Assembly (NCBI GenBank): GCA_001302245.1
Contig: LGYU01000013.1
Coordinates: 1-64,000 of the forward strand
Length of the DNA stretch: 64,000 nucleotides
Source: Chitinophagaceae bacterium PMP191F
GTDB lineage: Bacteria; Bacteroidota; Bacteroidia; Chitinophagales; Chitinophagaceae
Direction: 5' to 3'
Shown here: positions 16,832-26,300 of the stretch, piece by piece
Layout of the letters: the number at the start of each line of letters is the position of its first letter
Numbering within the stretch: position 1 is the first letter of the stretch
Position numbers and translations under genes: made by a program
The notes under the pieces: model-generated
Databases searched by the model: none
The model's input: the letters and a program-made list of their open reading frames with translations, nothing else
Told to the model about the DNA's origin: nothing

Positions 16832-18889
16832 ATGATAGCTAACGATATTTTATTGAAAGCCTACTACCAGATGTGCTGTGCCCGTACCATGGCCGATACT
16901 TACGAAGCTAACCGGCAGATCTGTAAGTACGTACATTCAACCTCGCGCGGACATGAAGCCATACAACTGGCTACCGCTTTTCAGCTCACCCCGCATGATT
17001 ATGTAAGCCCTTATTACCGGGATGAAAGCATGTTGCTGGGGCTTGGATTCTCTCCTTACGAACTAATGTTGCAGTTGCTGGCCAAACGCGACGATATTTT
17101 TACAGGAGGCCGCGAATATTATTCTCACCCCAATTACCGGGGCAACGATAAACCTACCATCATTCACCAGAGCAGTGCTACCGGTATGCAGGTCATTCCC
17201 TCTACCGGCATTGCGCAGGGCATTCAATACCTGGAAAAGATACAACAGCGCGCAGAAACCGCACAGCATGGCGCAGTGGTAGTATGTTCACTGGGAGATG
17301 CGAGCGTAACGGAAGGGGAGGTGAGTGAAGCATTTCAGTTTGCTGCGTTAAAACAACTGCCGGTTATTTACCTGGTACAGGATAATAACTGGGGTATCAG
17401 TGTAAGTGCCGAAGAAGCACGAGCAATGGACGCCTGCACTTACGCTTCCGGTTTTCCCGGTATAACAACGGTAAGAATAGACGGAAGCAATTTTGAGGAG
17501 AGCTACGATACCATGCGTCGCGTGGTACAATATGTACGTGAATACCGCACACCTTACCTGGTACAGGCAAGGGTACCACTGCTTGGACATCATACCAGCG
17601 GTGTGCGCAGGGAATTTTACCGGTCAGCTGAAGATCTTGCCAAACATGCCAAGGATGATCCCGGACCAAAACTGCGCAACCGGTTACTGGAAACGGGCAT
17701 TACTGAAGCGCAGTTGCTGCAGATAGAACAGGATGCCGCTTCATTGATAGCACAGCATTTTCAACAGGCTGTACAGGCTCCTGAACCCGACGCAGCACGT
17801 GTTGCCGAACATGTTTTTGTACCTACACCGGTGGCAAAAGAAACCGGTACCCGCCAGCCGGCCAACGGTGAAAAGGTATTAATGGTAGATGCCGCGCTGT
17901 TTGCCATCCGTGAGATTATGAACACTTATCCTGAAGCTATTTTGTATGGTCAGGATGTGGGCAAAAGACTAGGTGGTGTTTTTCGCGAAGCCGCCACGCT
18001 GGCCGACCAGTTTGGTGAACACCGTGTGTTCAATACAGCTATCCAGGAAGCATACATCATTGGTTCAACCGTAGGAATGAGTGCAGTAGGAGTGAAGCCG
18101 ATTGTAGAAGTGCAGTTTGCAGATTATATCTATCCGGGTTTGAACCAACTGGTGACCGAAATTTCCAAATCATGTTACCTGAGTTGTGGCAGGTTTCCGG
18201 TACAAACACTGATACGTGTGCCAACAGGTGCTTATGGTGGTGGTGGCCCTTATCACAGCGGTTGTGTTGAATCAACCTTGTTAACCATCAAGGGCATTAA
18301 GATCGCTTATCCTTCCAATACTGCAGATATGAAAGGATTGATGAAAGCGGCCTTTCTTGATCCTAACCCGGTAGTGATGCTGGAGCATAAGGGTTTATAC
18401 TGGAGTAAGGTACCTGGTACAGAAGATGCAAAAACAATTGAGCCTGCAAGCGATTACATATTACCTTTTGGAAAAGGTAACGTTCTAGTGGATGCAGATA
18501 GTAACAAAATAGACAATGGCGAAAGCTGTTGCGTCATTACGTATGGTATGGGAGTATACTGGGCCAAAGCTGCAGCACGTAAATTTCCCGGCCAGGTAGA
18601 AGTGATTGATCTGCGTACGTTATTCCCGCTTGATGAAGAACTGGTGTTCAGTACTGTAAAAAAGCATGGTAAATGCCTGGTACTTACAGAAGAACAACAA
18701 AATAACTCATTTGCAGAAGCACTGGCAGCAAGGATTTCATACAATTGCTTTCAGTGGCTTGATGCACCGGTAGAAGTAATGGGAGCATTGAATGTACCTG
18801 CTATACCCATGAATATATTACTGGAAAAAGCTGTATTGCCCGATGCAGAAAAAGTAGCAGGTTTATTACAGCGGTTATTAACCTCTTAA
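16832..18889 (+). CDS. Fused alpha-beta E1 component of a 2-oxoacid dehydrogenase
   Basis: A 685-residue thiamine-diphosphate enzyme that decarboxylates a 2-oxoacid and passes the acyl group to the lipoyl E2. Residues 1-325 are the alpha half (THSTSRGHEA-like region, HQSSATGMQVIPSTGIAQG, and the ThDP motif SLGDASVTEGEVSEAFQFA closed by QDNNWG). Residues about 345-685 are the beta half (ALFAIREIMNTYPEAILYGQ, PIVEVQFADYIYPGLNQLVT, RVPTGAYGGGGPYHSG). In many bacteria these are two genes; the fused form is common in Bacteroidota. Branched-chain 2-oxoacids or pyruvate are plausible substrates; no E2/E3 gene is adjacent to decide. Confidence 0.9.
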   Translation: MIANDILLKAYYQMCCARTMADTYEANRQICKYVHSTSRGHEAIQLATAFQLTPHDYVSPYYRDESMLLGLGFSPYELMLQLLAKRDDIFTGGREYYSHPNYRGNDKPTIIHQSSATGMQVIPSTGIAQGIQYLEKIQQRAETAQHGAVVVCSLGDASVTEGEVSEAFQFAALKQLPVIYLVQDNNWGISVSAEEARAMDACTYASGFPGITTVRIDGSNFEESYDTMRRVVQYVREYRTPYLVQARVPLLGHHTSGVRREFYRSAEDLAKHAKDDPGPKLRNRLLETGITEAQLLQIEQDAASLIAQHFQQAVQAPEPDAARVAEHVFVPTPVAKETGTRQPANGEKVLMVDAALFAIREIMNTYPEAILYGQDVGKRLGGVFREAATLADQFGEHRVFNTAIQEAYIIGSTVGMSAVGVKPIVEVQFADYIYPGLNQLVTEISKSCYLSCGRFPVQTLIRVPTGAYGGGGPYHSGCVESTLLTIKGIKIAYPSNTADMKGLMKAAFLDPNPVVMLEHKGLYWSKVPGTEDAKTIEPASDYILPFGKGNVLVDADSNKIDNGESCCVITYGMGVYWAKAAARKFPGQVEVIDLRTLFPLDEELVFSTVKKHGKCLVLTEEQQNNSFAEALAARISYNCFQWLDAPVEVMGALNVPAIPMNILLEKAVLPDAEKVAGLLQRLLTS

Positions 18890-19187
18890 TACGATCCTCC
18901 CAATAAGTAAAACGTTTGAGCAGCCCATACTGTTACTGTTATACCTGTTCAAACACTGATTGCCCCTGCATTATATTTGGTTACATCTGATAATCGTGAG
19001 CGTGTTTTACATTAGCGCGCTCATGATAATTAGGGCTATTGCCCGGGAATAAGGCAAATTTTTACCACCACTTTTTTTCAACACAAACATCCATATTAGA
19101 TACCGCTTATAAAGTTTTAACAAACGTGTTATAATAAAAAATGTCTTTTTTACGTAGACGTTACGTACTTCAAACCACCCGGTTGCC
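18890..19187. other. Intergenic stretch between the E1 gene and the transposase relative
   Basis: About 300 bases without a credible gene. TGAGCG/CGCTCA can pair near 18998-19023. TTGCC (19039-19043) pairs with GGCAA (19053-19057) followed by ATTTTT, a weak terminator candidate for the E1 gene. I saw no terminal inverted repeat matching the far side of the transposase gene. Confidence 0.5.
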
Positions 19188-19874
19188 ATGAAAAACAAAT
19201 TTTTGAAAGGAGCCCACCTTTCCGAAAGGAAAGTTCGGGAACTGGTGAGATTTTATTGTGAGGATCTCACCGCAACACAGATAGCCAACATCACAGGTAT
19301 TAGCCGCATTACAGTAAATGCGTATTTCAAGATGCTGCGCACGCATGTAGCACGCTTTTGCGAACACAAAAATCCATTCCATTACAACAACGGCACTATT
19401 GCATTCCTTCCGCTTGATGGCAGTTTGGCCAAACAGCCAGACAAGGAAGTAAAAAAGGCATTTTATGGTATTTTCAGGCAGGACAATGCCATCTATACCG
19501 ATAAAATGATGGGCATAGAAGCAGAGTGGTTGTATGATTGGCTGAAAGGTAAAACAGAAGCAGATTACGAGCTGTTGAAGCAACACCGTTTGCATATTTA
19601 CAATGGTATTGCAGACTTTAATAATGTAAAGCTGTATCGTATTGCTGAGGCTGTACCGGTTCCTGTACGCAGTAAACTACAGAACGATGAAGTAGATGTG
19701 TTCTGGGCATTACTGAAATCAAGGCTGGTAAAGTTCCGTGGCCTAAACAGCAGCACATTGTACCTGCATGTAAAAGAAACGGAGTTCCGTTACAACTATC
19801 GGGATGAGGATATTTATGAGTTACTCATGGATATTCTTCATAAACAACCGCTGCATTATTCAAAGGTGAGCTAA
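19188..19874 (+). CDS. IS1595-like transposase relative, probably immobile
   Basis: A 228-residue protein. Residues about 10-60 form a helix-turn-helix (LSERKVRELVRFYCEDLTA, QIANITGISRITVNAYFKML) as at the N-terminus of IS1595/ISXO2 transposases. The C-terminal part VFWALLKSRLVKFRGLN and ETEFRYNYRDEDIYELL matches the family's conserved end. In active members the residue before the FW is a catalytic Glu; here the local sequence is DEVDVFW, giving Asp then Val. The first catalytic Asp may be in FLPLDGSLAKQ, but the usual DESYFG block is not seen. With no terminal repeats found, it is best read as an immobile or domesticated copy that may still bind DNA. Confidence 0.7.
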   Translation: MKNKFLKGAHLSERKVRELVRFYCEDLTATQIANITGISRITVNAYFKMLRTHVARFCEHKNPFHYNNGTIAFLPLDGSLAKQPDKEVKKAFYGIFRQDNAIYTDKMMGIEAEWLYDWLKGKTEADYELLKQHRLHIYNGIADFNNVKLYRIAEAVPVPVRSKLQNDEVDVFWALLKSRLVKFRGLNSSTLYLHVKETEFRYNYRDEDIYELLMDILHKQPLHYSKVS

Positions 19875-20249
19875 GCAGGGTAGACGATAAGTGTCGGAAC
19901 ATTGTTTCTCTATTAATTTAGTGGAGTAGTAACCGTGAGGTACAGGCAGGGAATTATTCTTCCATTTATCAGCCATCCATTCCTTTGATATTTTGTACGT
20001 TTTTTGTGATAAGCCATTCCGGGTGTAAGTGATCCGAAAGGCTTACTGGCACTGTATTGTGTAGCGATAGCCGGCTTTGCAGAAAGTTATCTTGTGATTA
20101 ATAAGGCAGGCGTGTTGACTTTTGGTTTAGTTGAAACAATGAAATAACTGTTTTATTTAGTCGGAGTTATTATTGTGTTCATCTGGTCAGAAAAGTGAAT
20201 GGGCGATTAGAACATCGGAAAAACTAAATATTTCGTACTTCATCTTATC
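19875..20249. other. Intergenic stretch with a possible gene remnant
   Basis: No complete gene is credible here. A short open stretch at 20016-20147 reads plausibly as protein on the + strand (GVSDPKGLLALYCVAIAGF, then ESYLVINKAGVLTFG) and ends at a TAA. It is preceded in frame by a stop and has no start codon, so it could be a decayed 3' end of a gene. I do not recognise it. Confidence 0.3.
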
Positions 20250-20281
20250 TTGCGCACCATAATATGATATAAATATCTTTG
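20250..20281 (+). promoter_or_regulatory. Promoter of the candidate RNA
   Basis: TATCTTTG (20274-20281) is a perfect TAnnTTTG -7 box. A TTG at 20250-20252 lies 21 bases upstream, within the -33 spacing expected of Bacteroidota promoters. No protein gene starts downstream on this strand for over 1 kb. Confidence 0.5.
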
Positions 20282-20287
20282 CCAGGC

Positions 20288-20635
20288 TACAATGTTTAAT
20301 TAGCTTTGCAATACAGACGAAGAGTGATAGGTGCAGACTGAAAAGATTGAGATAGAAATACCTAGTTCCTGTCAGGTTTTCTGCCCATGCCAACCAAACT
20401 AATCCTGCTAGAGTAAACACAGTGCATCTTAAAATAAGATGAAATGCCCTAAAAAGGCCAAAAGAACTGTCCAAAAAATACTGAAAGCAGTATAACAGCG
20501 TTTTAAAAAAACGAATTCCGGAGATGTCTTAATACCTATCGCAGCTATTTCTCCGGGCCCCCTGGGCATGGTTGCGGTAATAGAATTTTTCTCATGTGAT
20601 ACGCGGCACCGATTCTTCGGAGCCGCTCTTTTTTT
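20288..20635 (+). ncRNA. Candidate structured non-coding RNA, about 350 nt
   Basis: A promoter-like element ends at 20281 and a strong terminator ends at 20635, with no credible reading frame between. The interval is rich in hairpins: CATCTTA/TAAGATG (20425-20441), TACTG/CAGTA (20479-20492), CGTTTT/AAAACG (20499-20513), GGAGA/TCTCC (20520-20554) or alternatively TATCGCA/TGCGGTA (20537-20579), and GCCC/GGGC (20557-20567). I looked for signatures of tmRNA, RNase P RNA and SRP RNA and did not find them. A 6S-type RNA cannot be excluded. Size and ends are inferred from the flanking signals only; a shorter RNA starting inside the interval is possible. Confidence 0.4.
20603..20635 (+). terminator. 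Rightward terminator with no upstream gene
   Basis: GCGGC (20603-20607) pairs with GCCGC (20622-20626), with an inner CCGA/TCGG stem and TTCT loop, followed by TC and seven T residues. The T-run is only on the rightward side, so it does not fit the leftward beta-lactamase gene ending at 20648. The nearest upstream rightward gene stops over 700 bases away. Confidence 0.8.
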
Positions 20636-20647
20636 ATAGTAGCTTTA

Positions 20648-21541
20648 CTACTTGCCTGCTTGGGCAAACCTGTACAATATTGCAGATATATTAGCCATTA
20701 CTTTAATGGCTGCGGCAGTATCAGTTAATTGTTTGGATAATAATACCAGCACATATTTACGGCCATCCGGCAGCAATACAATTCCGCTATCGTGCTGTAC
20801 TCCTGTAATATTTCCCGTTTTATGTGCTACGCTTACATTTTTAGGCAGCATGGCAGGAATGATATCATTGAATTGCTGGTTAAGCAATATGTTGATCATT
20901 TGTTTTGAAGCTTGCTTATTGACGATTTCTTCCTTTGCCATTTTTTCAAAAATGATCATGAGATCGTAAGCGGTTGTTGTATTGTTCAATCCTTGCTCAT
21001 ACGCCTTTGTATCTTCCACGCCACGCAATACCTGTATGTCGTTAGCGCCCAGTTGCCGCATGGTTTGCATTACGTTGGGAGCACCTGTTTTTTCAATCAG
21101 CATATTGGTGGCCAGGTTGCTGCTTACAATGATCATATCGTAGACCAATGCAGCTATCGTACTTTTTTTACCCAGTTGCCCGTATAATTGTTTTTCGCTA
21201 TCATCTGTTGCAGATAACTGGTAGGTGCTGCCATCTACAATGCTGCTGAATGTATTTTTTAACTCCAGTGAATCATCCATAGAAAATTTCCCTTCGGCTG
21301 CCTGTTTGTATACTTCAATCATAACCGGTGTTTTCATGGTGCTGGCAGCATGAAATACCTCATGTTCATTGATCAGTATTGTTTTGCCGGAAGACAGATC
21401 TTTAAAAGCTACTGCAAAGATGCCTTGCTGTTGTTGCAGCAGGTTGGTTATTTCCTCTTGTATTCCGAGCGGAGAATGGCAGCCCGATAATGAAAGGATC
21501 GTCATACAAAACAATAATATGATTTTGCAGGTGTAGCGCAT
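20648..21541 (-). CDS. Class A beta-lactamase, lipoprotein
   Basis: A 297-residue serine hydrolase that would open beta-lactam rings in the periplasm. The lipobox is LSLSGC (Cys21), so it is probably membrane-tethered. Class A motifs are present in order: STMK (S67-K70, nucleophile and Lys), SSN (140-142, in place of the usual SDN), an omega-loop ExxLN as EQGLN (E182, the deacylation Glu), and KTG (241-243) in AHKTGNITGVQHDSG. The spacing fits class A. The Ser for Asp change in the SDN motif is unusual but keeps the Asn. No regulator gene is adjacent. Resistance phenotype cannot be told from sequence. Confidence 0.88.
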   Translation of the reverse strand: MRYTCKIILLFCMTILSLSGCHSPLGIQEEITNLLQQQQGIFAVAFKDLSSGKTILINEHEVFHAASTMKTPVMIEVYKQAAEGKFSMDDSLELKNTFSSIVDGSTYQLSATDDSEKQLYGQLGKKSTIAALVYDMIIVSSNLATNMLIEKTGAPNVMQTMRQLGANDIQVLRGVEDTKAYEQGLNNTTTAYDLMIIFEKMAKEEIVNKQASKQMINILLNQQFNDIIPAMLPKNVSVAHKTGNITGVQHDSGIVLLPDGRKYVLVLLSKQLTDTAAAIKVMANISAILYRFAQAGK

Positions 21542-21783
21542 ATTGATTCTCCATTAAAATTAATGAACATCTGCAGATAGTATTTAAAGTCCGGTGCTAT
21601 AGTAACAACCGTTTCAAATGGTCATATTGTATTAATTTATAAATTGTGTGTGGAAAAAAATGCCCTGTATGAGAAAAGATGAACTGGCGTACAATTTGAG
21701 GTAGCCGATTTGCTTGAAAATCAATGCTTTTTTATCTTTTTGCTGCTGGCAATATTGACTAAATTGCTGTTACTTAGCTTTCT

Positions 21784-23370
21784 ATGATTCTAATTGTTGA
21801 CGACAATCCGGAAAACATATTTTCCCTCAAGAAGATACTGGAGCTGAACCAGTTTCGGGTTGATGCAGCTTCGTCTGGTGAAGAAGCGCTGAAAAAGATT
21901 CTGAAAAACTCCTATTCACTGATCATTCTGGACGTACAGATGCCGGGCATGGATGGTTTTGAGGTTGCTGAAGCTATTACCGGTTATAGTAAGTCCAAAC
22001 ATATTCCTATTATCTTTCTTTCTGCTGTTAATACTGAAAAGCGTTTTATTACCAAAGGGTATTCATCCGGCGCTATTGATTACATCACCAAACCTTTTGA
22101 TCCTGATATATTGCTGTTGAAAGTAAAGACCTTTGTGCGTTTACAGGAGCAGGCTGCAGAATTGAAAGCGATCCACAAAACACTGCAGGAAGAAATTGAA
22201 TACAGAAAACAGGCGGAGAAAGAATTGCAGCAAAGTGTACAGGAATTAAGACTTATACTGGAATCCATTCAGCAGATAGCATTTACCACCGATGCTGCCG
22301 GGAATATCGAATTTGTGAATCATCACTGGTACCAATATGCGTTCCGTAAAGAAACATTACCAGAAACGCAACCAGGACAGTTATCGGTTGCTGCCTGTTT
22401 GCAACAGGCCATAGATTCCGGTAAGCCGCTGGTATCGGAGATACAGATAAAACCATTGGCTGAAGATGGTTATCGTTTTCACCTGTTGAGCATGACTCCT
22501 GTAAAACAGGACGGCAGTATTGTAAAATGGGTAGGTATTTTAACCGATATCCACCAGCAACGCATGGCCAATCACCTGCTTGAGCAACGTGTAATTGAAC
22601 GTACTCGTGAATTGCAGAATGCCAATCGCGAGCTGGAAGCGAGTAACCACGAGTTACAACAGTTTGCCTATGTAGCCTCACACGATCTGAAAGAGCCATT
22701 ACGGAAGATACAGGTGTTCAGTAACCTGGTGCGTGACAAATTTTTACAGGATAATAAGGAAGCTGCAGCCTTTATGGACAGGATCATCCGGTCTTCAGAA
22801 AGAATGACCAATCTTATTACTGATGTACTCGGGTACTCTGAATTGTCTATTACCGGTGCTTTTGCTGTAACGAACCTCAATGCCATTATTGCTGAAATAA
22901 TGGTGGACATGGAGTTGCTGATATCTGAAAAGAGGGCTGTGATAAAAGTAGATGATATACCGCAGTTGGAAGTGATTCCTGGGCAAATGCGACAGGTTTT
23001 TCAGAACATACTGAGCAACGCATTGAAGTTTTCGAGTAAAGATGGTTTGCCGCAGGTCAACATTACTGCGGAGATGATCAAAGACAGATCAGTTACTGCA
23101 GCACCATCGCCAACCGGCGCCTACTGCAGAATCTGCGTTGCCGACAATGGCATCGGGTTTAACGAAGTTTACCTCGACAGGATATTTGCTATTTTTCAGA
23201 GGTTGCATTCCAAGGAAGAATATGAAGGAACAGGAATAGGACTGGCGATTGTAAAAAAGATTGTAGAAAACCACAATGGTTTGCTGACTGCTAAAAGTAA
23301 GGAAGGTGAAGGCAGTACTTTCATTATCGTATTGCCGGTATGTCAACCGCGCAAATCACAGAATACTTAA
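21784..23370 (+). CDS. Receiver-PAS-histidine kinase
   Basis: A 528-residue cytoplasmic signalling protein without membrane segments. Residues 1-120 are a receiver (ILIVDDNPENIFSLKKIL; phospho-acceptor D50 in LIILDVQMPGMDGFE; ITKPFD). A coiled coil (about 120-158) leads to a PAS domain (about 160-262: IAFTTDAAGNIEFVNHHWY). The HisKA domain has H300 in FAYVASHDLKEPLRKI, and the HATPase domain shows NILSNALKFSSKDG, VADNGIGF and GTGIGLAIVKKIV. The input receiver ahead of the kinase suggests it takes phosphate from another kinase. It is the first of five genes in one direction (kinase, hybrid kinase, response regulator, cheR, cheB) with short gaps. Confidence 0.93.
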   Translation: MILIVDDNPENIFSLKKILELNQFRVDAASSGEEALKKILKNSYSLIILDVQMPGMDGFEVAEAITGYSKSKHIPIIFLSAVNTEKRFITKGYSSGAIDYITKPFDPDILLLKVKTFVRLQEQAAELKAIHKTLQEEIEYRKQAEKELQQSVQELRLILESIQQIAFTTDAAGNIEFVNHHWYQYAFRKETLPETQPGQLSVAACLQQAIDSGKPLVSEIQIKPLAEDGYRFHLLSMTPVKQDGSIVKWVGILTDIHQQRMANHLLEQRVIERTRELQNANRELEASNHELQQFAYVASHDLKEPLRKIQVFSNLVRDKFLQDNKEAAAFMDRIIRSSERMTNLITDVLGYSELSITGAFAVTNLNAIIAEIMVDMELLISEKRAVIKVDDIPQLEVIPGQMRQVFQNILSNALKFSSKDGLPQVNITAEMIKDRSVTAAPSPTGAYCRICVADNGIGFNEVYLDRIFAIFQRLHSKEEYEGTGIGLAIVKKIVENHNGLLTAKSKEGEGSTFIIVLPVCQPRKSQNT

Positions 23371-23396
23371 TCATACAGACAATTTAATATCAATAA

Positions 23397-26300
23397 ATGA
23401 AATCGAATTTTAAGCGCAACCTGCTGATTGGATTCGGGTTTTCACTGGTGCTGCTGATGATCAGTTCCGTAGCTTCTTATTTCAGTATAAAGAAGCTTAC
23501 AGACAATGCCATGCTTGTAGATCATACCAACCAGGTGATCCACCAACTGGAAGAGACCGTTTCAATACTGAAAGATGCAGAAACAGGACAACGTGGCTTT
23601 TTGCTGACGGGGCAGGAGGAATTTCTGCAGCCATATAATGGTGCGTATGATAGTGCCATTTCGCATATAAAGCAGTTGAAATCGCTGGTGATAGATAACC
23701 CTGATCAGTTAAAAAGTTGTGACCGGCTGAATAACGTAGTGCTGAACAGGCTGAATACCCTGCAGAACGTGATCGTTAAAAAAAGACAGGGACAGCCTAT
23801 TGAAACCACCGAACTGCGAAAAGGGAAAATGTATATGGATGAAGCCCGCTCCATTGTTACAGAAATGGGCATGCGCGAGCAGCAGTTGTTGCAGATCAGG
23901 ACAATTGCCATGAACAAATTTGCCGGGTATACACCGATATTGATCGTGGTAGTGGCTATTCTTTCCATTGCTATTACATCTATCTCGTTTTTACGGATCA
24001 ATAGCGATTTCAGTCATCGTGAACAATTGCAGAAAGACCTGGTTGATAAAGATGAGGACATTACAAGACGTATTACGATCATACAATCACTGGCCGACAA
24101 AATATCGGACGGCGATTATGCCATACGTGTTGATGATAAAGGAAAGGACGGCCTGGGGAATGTGGCATTTTCATTGAACAAAATGGCTGCATCGTTAGAG
24201 CATTCTTTCAAATTGTTGTCAGATAAAGAATGGTTGCAGACAGGTTTGGCCGGACTGAACGAGAAAATGCTGGGTGAATACAATCTACAGGAATTGGGTA
24301 GTAAGATCATTTCATTCATTACCAGGTATACCAATAGCCAGTCTGGCGCTATTTATATGGTTGAAAATAAAAACCTGCGTTTGGTAAGCGGATATGCATT
24401 GACACCGGAAAGTGGTAAACGATTAATTTCCTGGGGAGAAGGTATTACAGGACAATGTGTAGTGGAAGGTAAAGAGATCATTGTACAACCTGTACCTGCG
24501 GATCAGATGAGTATTGCATTTGCTTCCGGAAATGTAAAACCAGCAGCTGTTATAGCAATACCATTCTTTTATGAATACCTTGCTACAGGTGTAATAGAGC
24601 TGGCATCTATTGAACCGTTTACCGAAAATACGCTGGCCTTTCTGAAAATGGCATCGCACAACATCGGTATTGTGGTCAATAGCGTGGAGAACCGCAAAAA
24701 ACTACAGGAACTGCTGGAAGAAACACAATCGCAGGCTGAAGAGTTGCAGGCGCAGCATGGTGAACTGGAAAATATCAACGAAGAACTGGAAGCGCAGACC
24801 CAAAAACTACAGGCTTCGGAAGAAGAACTGAAAGTGCAACAGGAAGAGCTGCAGGAAGCCAACCAGGAACTGGAAGAAAGAGCCAGGTTGCTGGAAGAAC
24901 GCAATCAGCAGATCTTTGAACGGAATATTGAAATACAGAAAAAGGCCGAAGAGCTGGCATTGAGCACAAGATATAAATCAGAGTTCCTGGCTAATATGTC
25001 GCATGAACTGCGTACGCCGTTAAACTCTATTTTATTGCTATCGCGTTTGATGACTGAAAATAATGAACATAACCTGAACGATGAACAGATTGAATACTCC
25101 AAAGTTATTTTCAGTTCAGGTCAGGGCTTATTGTTGCTGATTGACGAGATTCTGGACCTTTCCAAGATCGAGGCCGGAAAAATGGAACTGCAATATGCCA
25201 ATATTCCCATCAGTGAAATGGTGAATGATATGATGGCGCTGTTTCAACCAGTGGCAACTGAGAAAAAAGTAGAGTTCCTTGTAAAAGTATCTTCACAGGT
25301 TCCTGCGGTGATTGAAACAGATAAGCTGAGGTTGGAACAGATCATCCGCAACCTGATTTCCAACGCATTGAAGTTTACGGCCAAAGGATATGTACAGTTG
25401 AGCATACAGATGGATGAGCATGATGAAAGTATTATTACATTCATTGTAAAAGATACCGGTATCGGTATTTCACATGATAAACAGCAACTGATTTTTGAAG
25501 CCTTCCAGCAGGCAGATGGTTCTACCCGACGGAAGTATGGCGGCACAGGATTGGGATTGTCAATCAGTCGCGAGCTGGCGAGGTTGTTAGGAGGTGAGAT
25601 CAGGTTGAAAAGTGAACCCGGAGAAGGCAGTGAATTTGCTGTATTGATTCCTATATCACAGGCGTATAAAAAGAATATATCACCAGCTCCGGAAGCACCG
25701 GTCAGTATTGTACCTGAAGTAATACCACCACGTAAGGATGGGACAAAAAGATATATAGCTTCTGTGATACCCGAAAGTATCCCCGATGATCGTGATAATA
25801 TTGGTAAGGATGATAAAGTGGTATTGATAGTGGAAGACGATATCAATTTTGCCAAAGCGCTATTGGAATATACACGTCGCAGAGGTTATAAAGGCATTGT
25901 AATTGTAAGAGGAGATGAAGCTTTACCAACTACACGTAAATATAAACCTACAGGCGTATTGCTGGATATTGAATTACCGGTGAAAGATGGCTGGGAAGTA
26001 ATGGACGAATTGAAAAAAGATCCTGCTACCAAGCATATTCCTGTACATATCATGTCCTCGCACGAAGTGAAGTACAAGAGTTTGTCGGAAGGTGCTATTG
26101 ACTTCATCAATAAACCGGCAGCATTTGAAAAGATGGAAGATATTTTCCGCAAACTGGAGTATGTATTGAATCATAATCCGCGGAAAGTATTGATTGTGGA
26201 AGAAAATACACGACACGCTAAGGCCCTGGCTTACTTCCTGGAAACTTTTAGCGTAAATACTGAAATCAGGAATACTGTGAATGATGGCATCAGTGCGCTG

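Noticed and set aside
19188-19874. Calling a complete insertion sequence
   Set aside because: No terminal inverted repeats or target-site duplication could be found on either side of the gene.
20187-20474. 95-codon leftward open frame in the gap before the beta-lactamase
   Set aside because: Composition is unlike a protein family, it lies across several hairpins and the candidate RNA on the other strand, and no start context supports it.
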